Shown: in pieces, positions 25,001 through 33,533 of the stretch
Layout: every line of letters begins with the position of its first letter
Numbering within the stretch: the first letter of the stretch is position 1
Origin: Flavobacterium sp. 90
Lineage (GTDB): Bacteria > Bacteroidota > Bacteroidia > Flavobacteriales > Flavobacteriaceae
Length of the DNA: 64,000 nt
Direction: 5' to 3'
Assembly: GCF_004339525.1 (NCBI RefSeq)
Contig: NZ_SMGE01000001.1
Span: 1,178,001-1,242,000 of the forward strand
The notes under the pieces: generated by a model
The model's input: the letters and a program-made list of their open reading frames with translations, nothing else
What the model was told of the DNA's origin: nothing
Database searches by the model: none
Position numbers and translations under genes: made by a program

Positions 25001-25107
25001 TTTGTCATTTCGACCAGAGGGAGAAATCACACTCGTAAATCGACAAAGATTGGCGATTTTGATTGTAGAATTTCTTGTGTGATTTCTCCCTTCGGTCGAA
25101 ATGACAA
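25001..25107. repeat. Long imperfect inverted repeat (GTCATTTCGACC family)
   Basis: Arms 25001-25032 and 25077-25107 pair over about 30 bp: TTTGTCATTTCGAC, a short mismatch, then GGGAGAAATCACAC. The 44-bp loop is AT-rich. I recognise it from memory as a widespread flavobacterial intergenic repeat. It lies in the 445-bp gap after the O-methyltransferase gene, which holds no gene I can see. Confidence 0.8.
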
Positions 25108-25134
25108 ATCTGACTTAAATAGACAATACTAAAG

Positions 25135-25171
25135 AGGCTTTAGCCAAAACGAAATGTTTTGACTAAAGCCT
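25135..25171 (+). terminator. Hairpin terminator
   Basis: AGGCTTTAGcCAAAAC / GTTTTGaCTAAAGCCT with a GAAAT loop is followed by T5. It lies about 220 nt after the O-methyltransferase stop, so it may end that transcript. Confidence 0.7.
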
Positions 25172-25273
25172 TTTTATTGAGTTGATTTTTTTTGCCCTCA
25201 AACTAAAGCAGAAGGCAATTAAAAAACTTATATTTAATTTAATTCTAAATTTTCTTTTGAAAAACCAGAGTCT

Positions 25274-25350
25274 TAGCCCAGATAGAAGTGTAAATCCTTT
25301 TGTGCCGGGGTTCGACATAAAAGATTGAAACGGATAGCTGGAAATAGCTC
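25274..25350. repeat. 77-bp dispersed structured element
   Basis: The segment has an internal hairpin (CTTTTGTGcCG / TCGaCATAAAAG) and the words GGATAGCTGG and ATAGCTCC that partly pair. It resembles a conserved intergenic element I have seen in other flavobacterial sequences, recalled from memory only. Confidence 0.5.
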
Positions 25351-25357
25351 CTAAAAA

Positions 25358-25921
25358 TTATCCAGGAAAATATTGTGGTTTTAGTTTTCGATACACTAAA
25401 AAGATTAAAAATCCGAAAAGTGCTCCAAAAAAGTATCCTGTAAGAATGTCTCCCGGATAATGTAATCCTAAGTAAATACGGCTATAAGCAAAAATTAACG
25501 GCCATAAAAACAGGAATCCTAAATACTTAAAATGACGTTTTAAAACCAAGAATAAAAACGTAGCAACTGCCATTGTATTGGCCGCATGACCGGAGAAAAA
25601 ACTATATGATTGTCTAACCTGAACAACACGAATAAATGAATTGATTTCGGGATTATTACACGGACGCAAACGTTGAAAGTTGTATTTGAACAAATTAGTA
25701 ACCTGATCTGTAAAGGTTAACAAAACGGCTATAAATAGCACAATAAACAAGGTTTGTTTTCCTCCTACTTTTTTATAAATAAGATAGAAAAGTAATAGAA
25801 AAAATGGCGTCCAATTTAACTGACTGGTAATAATAAGCCAAAGTTTATCGTATGTTTCAGATCCTAAACCATTAAGATAAACGAATAATTGAGTATCTAG
25901 TTCTTTTATTTTTTCAAGCAT
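25358..25921 (-). CDS. PAP2-family membrane phosphatase
   Basis: A 187-residue membrane protein with five or six helices and all three parts of the PAP2 phosphatase signature: KYNFQRLRP (79-87), SFFSGH (107-112) and SRIYLGLHYPGD (147-158, with R148, H154 and D158). Members dephosphorylate lipid pyrophosphates such as undecaprenyl-PP, or phosphatidic acid and lipid A, on the periplasmic face. Undecaprenyl recycling is a reasonable guess but is not shown. It follows tatA with a 1-nt gap, so the two are co-transcribed. Confidence 0.9.
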   Translation of the reverse strand: MLEKIKELDTQLFVYLNGLGSETYDKLWLIITSQLNWTPFFLLLFYLIYKKVGGKQTLFIVLFIAVLLTFTDQVTNLFKYNFQRLRPCNNPEINSFIRVVQVRQSYSFFSGHAANTMAVATFLFLVLKRHFKYLGFLFLWPLIFAYSRIYLGLHYPGDILTGYFFGALFGFLIFLVYRKLKPQYFPG

Positions 25922-25922
25922 A

Positions 25923-26270
25923 TTACATTTGGCGTTTTACAGGTCCTGAGATCGAATCGATATCTTCTTTTACTTTGTCAATTTCTGTTGCTGTTTCTCC
26001 CAACAAATTAGGTGAATCACCCATTATGTTAGCCTTAGCGTCATTAATCTGAGCATTAATATTTCCAGTGATATCCGTTAGAGCTTTTGCATCAAGACCG
26101 TTGGCCTCTGCTCCTTTTTGGATTTCGCTTTTAATATCATTGGTTGCATTTTTCAATTGCGCCATTGCTTTTCCCATTGTACGGGCAATTTCCGGCACTT
26201 TGTCTGAACCAAAAAGCATTAGAACTATAAATAGTATGAAAACTAATTCTCCTCCTCCTATACCAAACAT
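25923..26270 (-). CDS. tatA: Sec-independent translocase subunit TatA/TatB-type
   Basis: Small Tat pore component (115 aa from the ATG at 26270). FGIGGGELVFILFIVLMLFGSDKVPEIARTMG is the canonical N-terminal helix plus FG-hinge of TatA. A long amphipathic and acidic tail follows. An upstream TTG at 26294 would add eight residues but lies inside the -7 promoter element, so the ATG is preferred. TatA and TatB are hard to separate by eye; many Bacteroidota carry TatA-type subunits only. No tatC is in the window. Confidence 0.9.
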   Translation of the reverse strand: MFGIGGGELVFILFIVLMLFGSDKVPEIARTMGKAMAQLKNATNDIKSEIQKGAEANGLDAKALTDITGNINAQINDAKANIMGDSPNLLGETATEIDKVKEDIDSISGPVKRQM

Positions 26271-26291
26271 ATCTTTTATTTTAGTGTGCCA

Positions 26292-26299
26292 CAAAGATA
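26292..26299 (-). promoter_or_regulatory. -7 element for the tatA-PAP2 operon
   Basis: TATCTTTG on the minus strand, 21 nt before the tatA ATG. Its position rules against the longer tatA reading. Confidence 0.55.
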
Positions 26300-26341
26300 T
26301 TAAATTTTGTAGCTGACAGTTTTAAAATTTACTTAAAAAAA

Positions 26342-26361
26342 AAGACTCTTTTCAGAGTCTT
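26342..26361 (-). terminator. Terminator after the M1 peptidase gene
   Basis: A 7-bp stem AAGACTC / GAGTCTT followed on the minus strand by T8. Confidence 0.8.
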
Positions 26362-26374
26362 CTTCTTTCTATAT

Positions 26375-28627
26375 TTAATCAAATTTTGACTTTTCCTGTA
26401 CTTTTGGCCAAGAGTTATTGGTTACATCAATATCAGCAGTCATTAATTTTGGATCTATCTGAATGTTTTTTATCGCTTTTTCGGTTGCGTAAACTTTTTT
26501 AGCGGTATCATTATTCTTTCTCCAGATTTGAGCCGGATACTGATAATTTTGTTTTGAACCGTCTTCGTAAGTAATCTCAACAAGAATTGGCATAATCATT
26601 CCGCCTGGTTTATTGAACTCCACTTCGTAGAAATATTTAGGCGATTTTAATCCTGCTTTTTCTTCCGCAGTGAAAGTTTGATTTACGTAATCAGATAATA
26701 ATTTTACGTCATCTACTTTCAAAGCGGTCTTTTTTGTAGCATTTACTTCAGCATTATCACCGGAAACCAAATACACAAATGGTCCTTTATCATATCCGAA
26801 ACGTCCTTTTTTAACTTTTACATCTTTAATATCAGTAGTTGGAGTATCAGAAACATAGTATTGTTTTACTTCTTTGATTCCGATATCTACGAAATCTGTT
26901 GAGTAAAACCATCCTCTGAAAAACCAATCTAAATCTACAGCGGAAGCATCTTCCATAGTTCTAAAGAAATCTTCAGGAGTTGGGTGCTTAAATTTCCATC
27001 TGTTTGCATATGTTTTAAAAGCATAATCAAACAATTCATGTCCCATAACAACTTCTCTTAAAATATTAAGTCCGGTTGCAGGTTTTCCGTAAGCGTTATT
27101 TCCAAATTGCTGAATCGTTTCAGAGTTAGACATAATTGGCTCTAAAAACTTTTGATCTCCACTCATATAAGGAACAATATTTTTTGCAGGACCACGTCTT
27201 GACGGGAAAGTAGGATCTAATTCCTGCTCTGCCATATATTCCATAAATGAATTCAGACCTTCATCCATCCAAGTCCATTGACGCTCGTCAGAGTTTACAA
27301 TCATTGGAAAAAAGTTATGTCCTACTTCGTGAATCACAACACCAATCATTCCGTTTTTAACCTCTCTACTAGTCACCCCATTTTCATCAGGACGACCATA
27401 ATTCCAACAAATCATTGGATATTCCATTCCCTGATCTTCTGCAGAAACTGAAACTGCTTTTGGATAAGGATAATCAAATGTGTGTGATGAATAACTTTTT
27501 AAAGTATGCGCAACAGTCATCGTTGAAGTTTCTCCCCAAAGCGGATTTGCTTCTTTTGGATAAACCGATTCTGCCATTACAATTTTACCTCCTAATTTTA
27601 CAGCCATTGCATCATAAATGAATTTTCTTGATGATGCAATTCCAAAATCACGTACGTTTTTAGCACTAAATTTCCATGTTTTTTTCTTTTCAGAGAAACC
27701 TTTTTCAGTTACTTCAGCTTCAGCTTGTGTAACAATTACAACCGGTTTATCAAATGATTTTTGTGCTTGTTCGTAACGTTTTACTTGTTCTGCAGTAAAA
27801 ACTTCTGCTCTATTTGTCAATTCTCCAGTTGCATCGATTACGTGATCTGCAGGAACTGTAATATTTACGTCAAAATTTCCAAAAGGTAGAGCAAACTCTC
27901 CGCTTCCCCAGAATTGCATATTTTGCCAGCCTTCAACATCGTTGTAAACCGCCATTCTTGGGTAAAACTGAGCAATTACATATATTTTGTTTCCGTCTTT
28001 TTCAAATAATTCATAACCTGAACGTCCATTTCCAGTTTCTTTTCTATAATTATTGATATTGTACCACCATTTTATAGCAAATGAAATTTTCTCACCCGGT
28101 TTTAGAGGAGTTGCCAAATTAATGCGCATCATAGTTTCATTGATTGTATAAGACATAGGATTTCCTTTTGCATCTTTTACATATTCAATATTAAAACCAC
28201 GTTCTAAATCTTTTTTCAAATATTTACTAGAAAAACCATCTAATGGTAAAACCTGACTAATTTTTTCGCTTTCAGCTAAAGAGGATTGTGTATTTGCTTT
28301 TGCCTGATTTTGATCTAACTGAACCCATAAATACTCTAAACTATCCGGAGAATTATTTGAATAATTAATTGTTTCAGAACCACTTAACTTTGAATTCTTA
28401 TCGTCTAATTCAACATCAATTTTATAATCTGCCTGTTGTTGATAGTATGCCGGTCCGGGAGCTCCCGCTGCAGTACGAAACATATTTGGCGTTGCCAACA
28501 AATCGTACATTTGGCTAAATTTGTTTGTATCATATTTACCTTGTTGTTTTGGCGCAACAGTGGTAGTAGTTTTTTCCTGAGCAATAAGTATTGCAGGAAA
28601 AAGCAATAATAATGAAAGTTTTTTCAT
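26375..28627 (-). CDS. M1-family zinc aminopeptidase, exported
   Basis: A 750-residue gluzincin with a short signal peptide (LSLLLLFPAILIAQ). The zinc site is HEVGH (H433, E434, H437) with the distal glutamate E456 in MDEGLNSFMEYMAE, exactly the M1 spacing. The exopeptidase GAMEN-type motif seems to be replaced by DQGMEYPM upstream of the zinc site. It is probably an extracytoplasmic peptidase that trims peptides. It follows the DUF6702 gene in the same direction with about 65 nt between, so it could be part of that unit. Confidence 0.9.
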   Translation of the reverse strand: MKKLSLLLLFPAILIAQEKTTTTVAPKQQGKYDTNKFSQMYDLLATPNMFRTAAGAPGPAYYQQQADYKIDVELDDKNSKLSGSETINYSNNSPDSLEYLWVQLDQNQAKANTQSSLAESEKISQVLPLDGFSSKYLKKDLERGFNIEYVKDAKGNPMSYTINETMMRINLATPLKPGEKISFAIKWWYNINNYRKETGNGRSGYELFEKDGNKIYVIAQFYPRMAVYNDVEGWQNMQFWGSGEFALPFGNFDVNITVPADHVIDATGELTNRAEVFTAEQVKRYEQAQKSFDKPVVIVTQAEAEVTEKGFSEKKKTWKFSAKNVRDFGIASSRKFIYDAMAVKLGGKIVMAESVYPKEANPLWGETSTMTVAHTLKSYSSHTFDYPYPKAVSVSAEDQGMEYPMICWNYGRPDENGVTSREVKNGMIGVVIHEVGHNFFPMIVNSDERQWTWMDEGLNSFMEYMAEQELDPTFPSRRGPAKNIVPYMSGDQKFLEPIMSNSETIQQFGNNAYGKPATGLNILREVVMGHELFDYAFKTYANRWKFKHPTPEDFFRTMEDASAVDLDWFFRGWFYSTDFVDIGIKEVKQYYVSDTPTTDIKDVKVKKGRFGYDKGPFVYLVSGDNAEVNATKKTALKVDDVKLLSDYVNQTFTAEEKAGLKSPKYFYEVEFNKPGGMIMPILVEITYEDGSKQNYQYPAQIWRKNNDTAKKVYATEKAIKNIQIDPKLMTADIDVTNNSWPKVQEKSKFD

Positions 28628-28693
28628 AAATATTTAAAGGTAATTTTGTCAGGGTGTGAAAATAACAATTAAAATAATAATTTTACTTATTAT

Positions 28694-29206
28694 TTAATAC
28701 TTTAACAATTCTTTCCTTGAGGATTCTGTAAAGAGAACACTTCTTTTGGTGCCAAAAGCTGTAATATGTGTAATATTCTGCTGTTCAGCATTCCAATCAA
28801 CCAAAATCGAATTTGATATCTCAATTGTCTTAAATTTTTCCACATCTTTTATTCTGGAGTAACAAACCAAAACATCATCAGATTCTACCTCTTTTGACAA
28901 GAAGGTAATAGCTTTTGATTGTCCGTTGATTTTGATTGTGAAGTTTTCTGAAAGGTATTTTTTTAATAAATCAACATCGGCCTGAGTTTCTTTCTCAGTA
29001 CCGATGTATGTTTTTTTATGGTATTTTTTTTCGATTCCGTTATTCAGATCATCGACAAAAATACGGGAAGTAATTTGAATCATTTTTTTTTCGGCCGCAT
29101 AATTGACCTGAAAAACACCCATATAAAATTTATGGAATGTAAAAGCTGAAAGCGATAAAAACAATAATCCTAAAAGAGGATAAATTAATCTATTTTTCGG
29201 CAACAT
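28694..29206 (-). CDS. DUF6702-family membrane-anchored protein
   Basis: A 170-residue protein with one N-terminal hydrophobic segment (about 6-25, LIYPLLGLLFLSLSAFTFHKF) acting as signal or anchor, then a beta-rich domain (FQVNYAAEKKMIQITSRIFVDDLN, then ITHITAFGTKRSVLFTE). I recognise the DUF6702 family, which is typical of Flavobacteriia and often precedes an M1 peptidase as here. It overlaps the upstream regulatory-domain gene by 17 nt. Its function has not been described to my knowledge. Confidence 0.78.
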   Translation of the reverse strand: MLPKNRLIYPLLGLLFLSLSAFTFHKFYMGVFQVNYAAEKKMIQITSRIFVDDLNNGIEKKYHKKTYIGTEKETQADVDLLKKYLSENFTIKINGQSKAITFLSKEVESDDVLVCYSRIKDVEKFKTIEISNSILVDWNAEQQNITHITAFGTKRSVLFTESSRKELLKY

Positions 29207-29948
29207 TTGCTTTTTGAAATTCTTTGTTTTTATTAATCATAAAGTCCATTAACTCAAACTTTTCTTCTGGTTTTAAATGTCTTTTAGATTCCGGATCATT
29301 AGAACAATACATTAAGAACAAATCAATTTCGTCGTTTTTTAACCCTAATGTTTTAGTAAAAAAGTCAGTAGTAAAATTGGCTCTGGAATATTGAACAAAA
29401 GCCATATCATCAATAACTTCCGGTTTTACTTCATCTTTATTTTTCGTCAGAATCTTTTTTACATCCTTGAAAATTCGAACAAAATCTGTTCCATATTTAA
29501 TGGTTTGATCAGAATACATTGCGATATTTTTTGCAGTAGATTGCTTATCATCTTCAAACTGCATATCAACATATTTCTGAGTATCTTTATCTAGCGATTT
29601 TACTTTTAAATCTTTACGAACAACAACTTCTTTCAATTGATTATTTGCCAAATCTAATTGAATTAAGAAAAGTACATCTGAACAATCTTTTTCTGTCAGA
29701 ACTACTTTTTTTGCCTGAAATGCCAAACCTGTAAACAATAAAGTATCTTTTGGTTTTGCCATAATATCAAACAACCCACCTGAACCTATAAAAGTTCTAA
29801 CGTTTGCATTAATGTTCATTACATAACCACTTTCTATTGCCAATCTTGTATTGACAACTTGCCCATGTAATGGCTTCCTTGAATTATTTTGTCCCAGCGC
29901 AATCTGGCAAAATAAGCACACAACGAGTATTCCTAGTCTATTTTTCAT
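29190..29948 (-). CDS. Carboxypeptidase-regulatory-like domain protein (paralogue 3)
   Basis: A 252-residue exported protein (signal RLGILVVCLFCQIALGQ) with an N-terminal beta-sandwich of the CarboxypepD_reg type (about 25-110: LHGQVVNTRLAIESGYVMNIN...LFTGLAFQAKKVVLTE) ending at KEVVVRKDL. A helical C-terminal half follows (DDMAFVQYSRANFTTDFFTKTL...). Third of three adjacent paralogues; it is the most diverged at the C-terminus, where the YGQKKYT motif of the others is missing. It overlaps the previous gene by 11 nt and the next by 17 nt. Role unknown. Confidence 0.72.
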   Translation of the reverse strand: MKNRLGILVVCLFCQIALGQNNSRKPLHGQVVNTRLAIESGYVMNINANVRTFIGSGGLFDIMAKPKDTLLFTGLAFQAKKVVLTEKDCSDVLFLIQLDLANNQLKEVVVRKDLKVKSLDKDTQKYVDMQFEDDKQSTAKNIAMYSDQTIKYGTDFVRIFKDVKKILTKNKDEVKPEVIDDMAFVQYSRANFTTDFFTKTLGLKNDEIDLFLMYCSNDPESKRHLKPEEKFELMDFMINKNKEFQKANVAEK

Positions 29949-30663
29949 TTTCGAGAATTATTAAATATCTTCTTGCTAAATCTGTTATTAAAAACATACT
30001 CATTGTTTTGTTTTTAGTATTCAAAGATACAGCAAATTCGGCATCATCCACACAATATAATTGAAATCCTTTGATATCATCCGTCGGAATTTTCAATCTG
30101 TCTGTGTAATAATTCTCTTCAAAAAGGTATTCCATTTTTCTAAAAAGTGCTTCCTTTTTCTCTACATTCACTTCTTTTTTCAACATTGTAGTTCGTCCGG
30201 ACATCATATTCAACAACTTATCTACTGAAGTCGAAGTTGCAGTATAAACTTTTCTTTCTGCCGGTGTGTATTTTTTTTGTCCATAGGGAATTATACCTAA
30301 ATTTTCTGCCGTGATATTGGCATTTTCATTTACGACGACTTCTTTTAATTCTACTTCTTTGGCTGTCATTTTTATCTTGAGCGAATTTAAACTCAAATCA
30401 TCCGCAGTAATACGATAACGAAGTCCTTCTAAATTCACAGCAGAAAAAACCAAAACATCTCCCTCTTTTACAGCAATTGTAAACATTCCGTTAGCATCTG
30501 AAATAGTAGCAATTTGTGTTGTATTATTAACAACATTTACCGCTTCAACCGAAGTAGATTGCGCTAAAATCTGTCCAGGAATTTCCCTTGAAACTGTATT
30601 TTGTCCAAAACTATTCTGAACCAGAATTAGAAAAAAAATCAATATTATATTACTTATTTTCAC
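29938..30663 (-). CDS. Carboxypeptidase-regulatory-like domain protein (paralogue 2, GTG start)
   Basis: A 241-residue exported paralogue. The start is GTG at 30663, within the last codons of the upstream gene (14-nt overlap); the signal peptide ISNIILIFFLILVQNSFGQ supports it. The beta-sandwich (about 25-110) ends in LKEVVVNENA. The C-terminal half shares with paralogue 1 IPYGQKKYTPAERKVYTATS, the LLNMMSGRTTMLKKE segment and the final SLNTKNKTMSMFL, a family-specific signature. Possibly a lineage-specific envelope protein; it has no partner outer-membrane barrel. Confidence 0.72.
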   Translation of the reverse strand: MKISNIILIFFLILVQNSFGQNTVSREIPGQILAQSTSVEAVNVVNNTTQIATISDANGMFTIAVKEGDVLVFSAVNLEGLRYRITADDLSLNSLKIKMTAKEVELKEVVVNENANITAENLGIIPYGQKKYTPAERKVYTATSTSVDKLLNMMSGRTTMLKKEVNVEKKEALFRKMEYLFEENYYTDRLKIPTDDIKGFQLYCVDDAEFAVSLNTKNKTMSMFLITDLARRYLIILENEK

Positions 30664-31417
30664 TCGCTATTATTTCTTTGTATTTCACAGCCAGTTCGGC
30701 TAGCAAAAACTCTGTCGAAGTTTTATTTTTAGAGTTCAAAATTACTGTGAATTTATCGTTTTCCACGGCATAATATTCAAAACCTTTTACGTATTCAAGC
30801 GGAATTTGCAATCTGTTCACAAAATGATTAATGCTAAACATACGCTCTAAAAGTTTCATGAAAGCTTCTTTCTTTTCAACCGCCACTTCTTTTTTAAGCA
30901 TTGCAGTTCTTCCTGAAAAGAAATTCAATAATGGATCTGCAGATATTGAACCTCCAGCCATTGAACCAGCATTTGCCGTAGGATTTAATGCCGTAGCTGT
31001 ATGTAATTTCCTTTCGGCTTCTGTATATTTTTTCTGCCCATAGGGAACAATTCCTAGAGAGGCAGCATTAATTCCGTTGTAATTTCTAACCACAACTTCT
31101 TGCAATTGATGCATTACCATGTTCAATTTTACTGTAAAATGAAGGTCTGAGAAATTCTCAGCAATTAGCAAAACCTTATTTTCCTTGAATTGTATAGACG
31201 AAAAAACAAGTGTATCCCCTTCTTTAGCAGAAATAGAAAAAGCGCCCGATTCATCTGTAGTCGTCATCGCTTCAGTTTGAGCATTTATAACATAAACACC
31301 TTCTAAATCAGAAGTATTAGCCGTTATTTTTCCGTTAATAACACCACGATCCTGGCTTTGAGACCAACTAGTTTGTCCCAAAACAACCATCAAAATACAT
31401 GCAACTTTATTGACCAA
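30650..31417 (-). CDS. Carboxypeptidase-regulatory-like domain protein (paralogue 1, TTG start)
   Basis: A 255-residue exported protein and first of the operon. No ATG is available upstream; a TTG at 31417 gives the signal VNKVACILMVVLGQTSWSQ. The beta-sandwich is about 25-110 (VINGKITANTSDLEGVYVIN), ending HQLQEVVVRNYNG. The C-terminal half shares PYGQKKYTEAERKLHTAT, LLNFFSGRTAMLKKE and ILNSKNKTSTEFLL with paralogue 2. The regulatory domain is usually found on SusC/TonB receptors, so these stand-alone versions are unusual. Function is unknown. Confidence 0.7.
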   Translation of the reverse strand: MVNKVACILMVVLGQTSWSQSQDRGVINGKITANTSDLEGVYVINAQTEAMTTTDESGAFSISAKEGDTLVFSSIQFKENKVLLIAENFSDLHFTVKLNMVMHQLQEVVVRNYNGINAASLGIVPYGQKKYTEAERKLHTATALNPTANAGSMAGGSISADPLLNFFSGRTAMLKKEVAVEKKEAFMKLLERMFSINHFVNRLQIPLEYVKGFEYYAVENDKFTVILNSKNKTSTEFLLAELAVKYKEIIASENK

Positions 31418-31581
31418 AATGCTGAAAAATTAGAATTATTCTTAAAGCTGTAAAAATATCTTAATGTATTCCAAATTTAGTATTAAGGACATGGTAAAAA
31501 TATGTTAATTAAACCCGTTTTACACTTTCAAAAAAGAGAGTTTTAATACCTTTAACAGAAACAAATCTGAGTTAAATTTCT

Positions 31582-32289
31582 ATGAAAAGTATCATCATTG
31601 CCAGCACATCTACATTACACGGAGGCAGTTATTTAGACTATATTTTACCCGTATTAACATCACATTTTAAAAATTGCGAAAGCATTTTATTCATTCCGTA
31701 TGCCCGCCCAAGCGGAATTTCGCATGACGAATACACCAAAAAAGTAGCCGAAGCATTTTCTACTATTAACATTGCCGTAAAAGGAATTCATGAATTCGAA
31801 GACGCCGCAAGCGCCATAAAAAATGCTCAAGGAATATTTACTGGCGGAGGAAATACTTTTTTACTAGTTACACAACTATACAAAAACAATATCATGCAGA
31901 TTCTTGCCGAAACTGTAAAAAACGGAACTCCATATTTAGGAACCAGTGCAGGAAGTAATATCTGCGGTTTATCAATACAAACCACCAATGATATGCCTAT
32001 AATTTATCCGCCAAGCTTTCAGACTTTAGGATTAATTCCGTTCAATCTAAATCCACATTATTTAGATCCAGATACTCAATCACAACACATGGGAGAAACT
32101 CGCGAAACAAGAATTAAAGAATTTCACGCTTTTAATTCAATTCCCGTTTTAGGATTGAGAGAAGGAAGCTGGCTTGAAGTTAAAGGAGACAAAATAACCT
32201 TAAAAGGAAACTTAAAAGCTCGTTTATTCAGACAAAACGAAAATCCCGTAGAATTAGAAACAGAAAGCGATTTAAGCAATTTGAACTAA
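31582..32289 (+). CDS. pepE: Dipeptidase E (peptidase family S51)
   Basis: A 235-residue cytoplasmic serine peptidase that hydrolyses dipeptides with N-terminal aspartate, notably Asp-X. The nucleophile is S122 in GTSAGSN (120-126), FTGGGNTFLL (86-95) forms the oxyanion region, and the conserved NPHYLD (157-162) is present. It has the family length and no signal peptide. ATG start. Divergent from the leftward paralogue operon. Confidence 0.9.
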   Translation: MKSIIIASTSTLHGGSYLDYILPVLTSHFKNCESILFIPYARPSGISHDEYTKKVAEAFSTINIAVKGIHEFEDAASAIKNAQGIFTGGGNTFLLVTQLYKNNIMQILAETVKNGTPYLGTSAGSNICGLSIQTTNDMPIIYPPSFQTLGLIPFNLNPHYLDPDTQSQHMGETRETRIKEFHAFNSIPVLGLREGSWLEVKGDKITLKGNLKARLFRQNENPVELETESDLSNLN

Positions 32290-32433
32290 AAAAGATATTT
32301 TAACCATTAAGACATTAAGCTTATTAAGAACTGAACTTAATCTCAACTTGACAAAAGTTTATTAAGGATTGAACTTAATTTTTGGATCAACACAAAAAAA
32401 TGTGGAGAAACATAAAATATTTTTTATTAACTA

Positions 32434-32584
32434 ATTATTTTAACCGCAAAGCACGCAAAGGTTTTTTATTCGTAAGGTTTTACATAAACACAAAGTTCGC
32501 AAAGCTTTATCAATATAGCTTTGCGAACTTTGTGTTTAATAGTAATCTAACAAAAAAAAACTTTGCGCCCTTTGCGGTTAAATT
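32434..32584. repeat. Nested inverted repeat of CGCAAAG words
   Basis: A perfect 21-bp inner stem (32486-32506 / 32517-32537, core CACAAAGTTCGCAAAGC) lies inside an outer pair TTTAACCGCAAAG (32438-32450) / CTTTGCGGTTAAA (32570-32582). An open frame across it (32382-32690) is repeat-derived, not a gene. Upstream, 32290-32400 carries TTAAG/ATTAAG-type words only. Confidence 0.8.
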
Positions 32585-32673
32585 CTTCCTTAATTTTTAT
32601 ACTCCAGAGCCTTTCGTATTGATCTTAATTTTCCTTAATATCTTAATGATAAAAAAAATATTTACGCAAAAAA

Positions 32674-32700
32674 AATCCTCAAACAATTAGTTTGAGGATT
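32674..32700 (-). terminator. Terminator of the left tRNA-Gly
   Basis: AATCCTCAAAC / GTTTGAGGATT-type stem with a 6-nt loop and T8 downstream on the minus strand, 7 nt past the tRNA 3' end. Confidence 0.85.
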
Positions 32701-32707
32701 CTGAAGA

Positions 32708-32779
<72 letters not shown>

Positions 32780-32791
32780 ATTAACCGGGTG

Positions 32792-32799
32792 CAAATATA
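32792..32799 (-). promoter_or_regulatory. -7 element for tRNA-Gly copy 1
   Basis: TATATTTG on the minus strand, 12 nt before the mature tRNA 5' end. Confidence 0.6.
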
Positions 32800-32850
32800 A
32801 ATAATTAAATTTTTAAAACAAAATAAAAATCAAAAATTATTTATTTTTAT

Positions 32851-32883
32851 AAAAAACCGAAACGATTAAGTTCCGGTTTTTTT
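32851..32883 (-). terminator. Terminator of tRNA-Gly copy 2
   Basis: AAAAAACCGaAAC / GTTcCGGTTTTTT with a 6-nt loop lies 3 nt past the 3' end of copy 2. Confidence 0.8.
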
Positions 32884-32886
32884 AGA

Positions 32887-32958
<72 letters not shown>

Positions 32959-32970
32959 ATTACCGTGGTG

Positions 32971-32978
32971 CAAATATA
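32971..32978 (-). promoter_or_regulatory. -7 element for tRNA-Gly copy 2
   Basis: TATATTTG on the minus strand, again 12 nt before the mature 5' end. The bases between it and the tRNA closely match copy 1. Confidence 0.6.
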
Positions 32979-33094
32979 GAAAATAACTTAAGTTCAAAAC
33001 AAGCTTTTTCGCAAAAAAATTCAATAAAAAACAACAATAATTTATAACTAATTTAAAACTAAAAAGTTATATATTTATTTATTTTACACAAATC

Positions 33095-33532
33095 ATGAGT
33101 ATCATTAAAGAAATACCGTCAAAAGAAACTTTTATCGTTCGTCAACCAGTTTTAAGAAAAGGGAAACCCGTCGAAAGTTGCGTATTTGAAGGTGATGACC
33201 TAGAAACGACAAAACGCTTTGGTTTATTTGAAAACAAATGTTTAATAGGAATTATTCCACTATTTCAAAAAATCAATCCTATATTTGCCGAAAATAACCA
33301 AGCTCAGATTCGCGGAATGGCTGTTTTAGAAAACCATCAGAAAAAAGGAATTGGAGAAGCTTTAGTAAAACATTGCGAAAAATACTGCAATACAAACAAT
33401 ATCGATTTAATCTGGTTCAAAGCAAGAACTGCTGCTATTGGGTTTTATAAAAAAATGAATTACGAAACTCTGGGAAAAGCATTTGACATTAAAGATGTTG
33501 GAGAACATTATTTAATGTCTAAAAAAACATGA
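33095..33532 (+). CDS. GNAT-family N-acetyltransferase
   Basis: A 145-residue acetyl-CoA-dependent acetyltransferase. The acetyl-CoA pyrophosphate loop is NHQKKGIGEAL (about 79-89), preceded by the beta-strand AQIRGMAVLE. WFKARTAAIGFYKKMNYETLG is the usual C-terminal half. The acceptor substrate is unknown. It starts the rightward pair with the L,D-transpeptidase, whose ATG is 2 nt from its stop. Confidence 0.87.
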   Translation: MSIIKEIPSKETFIVRQPVLRKGKPVESCVFEGDDLETTKRFGLFENKCLIGIIPLFQKINPIFAENNQAQIRGMAVLENHQKKGIGEALVKHCEKYCNTNNIDLIWFKARTAAIGFYKKMNYETLGKAFDIKDVGEHYLMSKKT

Positions 33533-33533
33533 A

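Noticed and set aside
32382..32690. An open frame of 102 codons between pepE and the tRNA genes
   Set aside because: It runs across a nested inverted repeat and reads the repeat words as protein, with no domain, promoter or codon pattern of its own.
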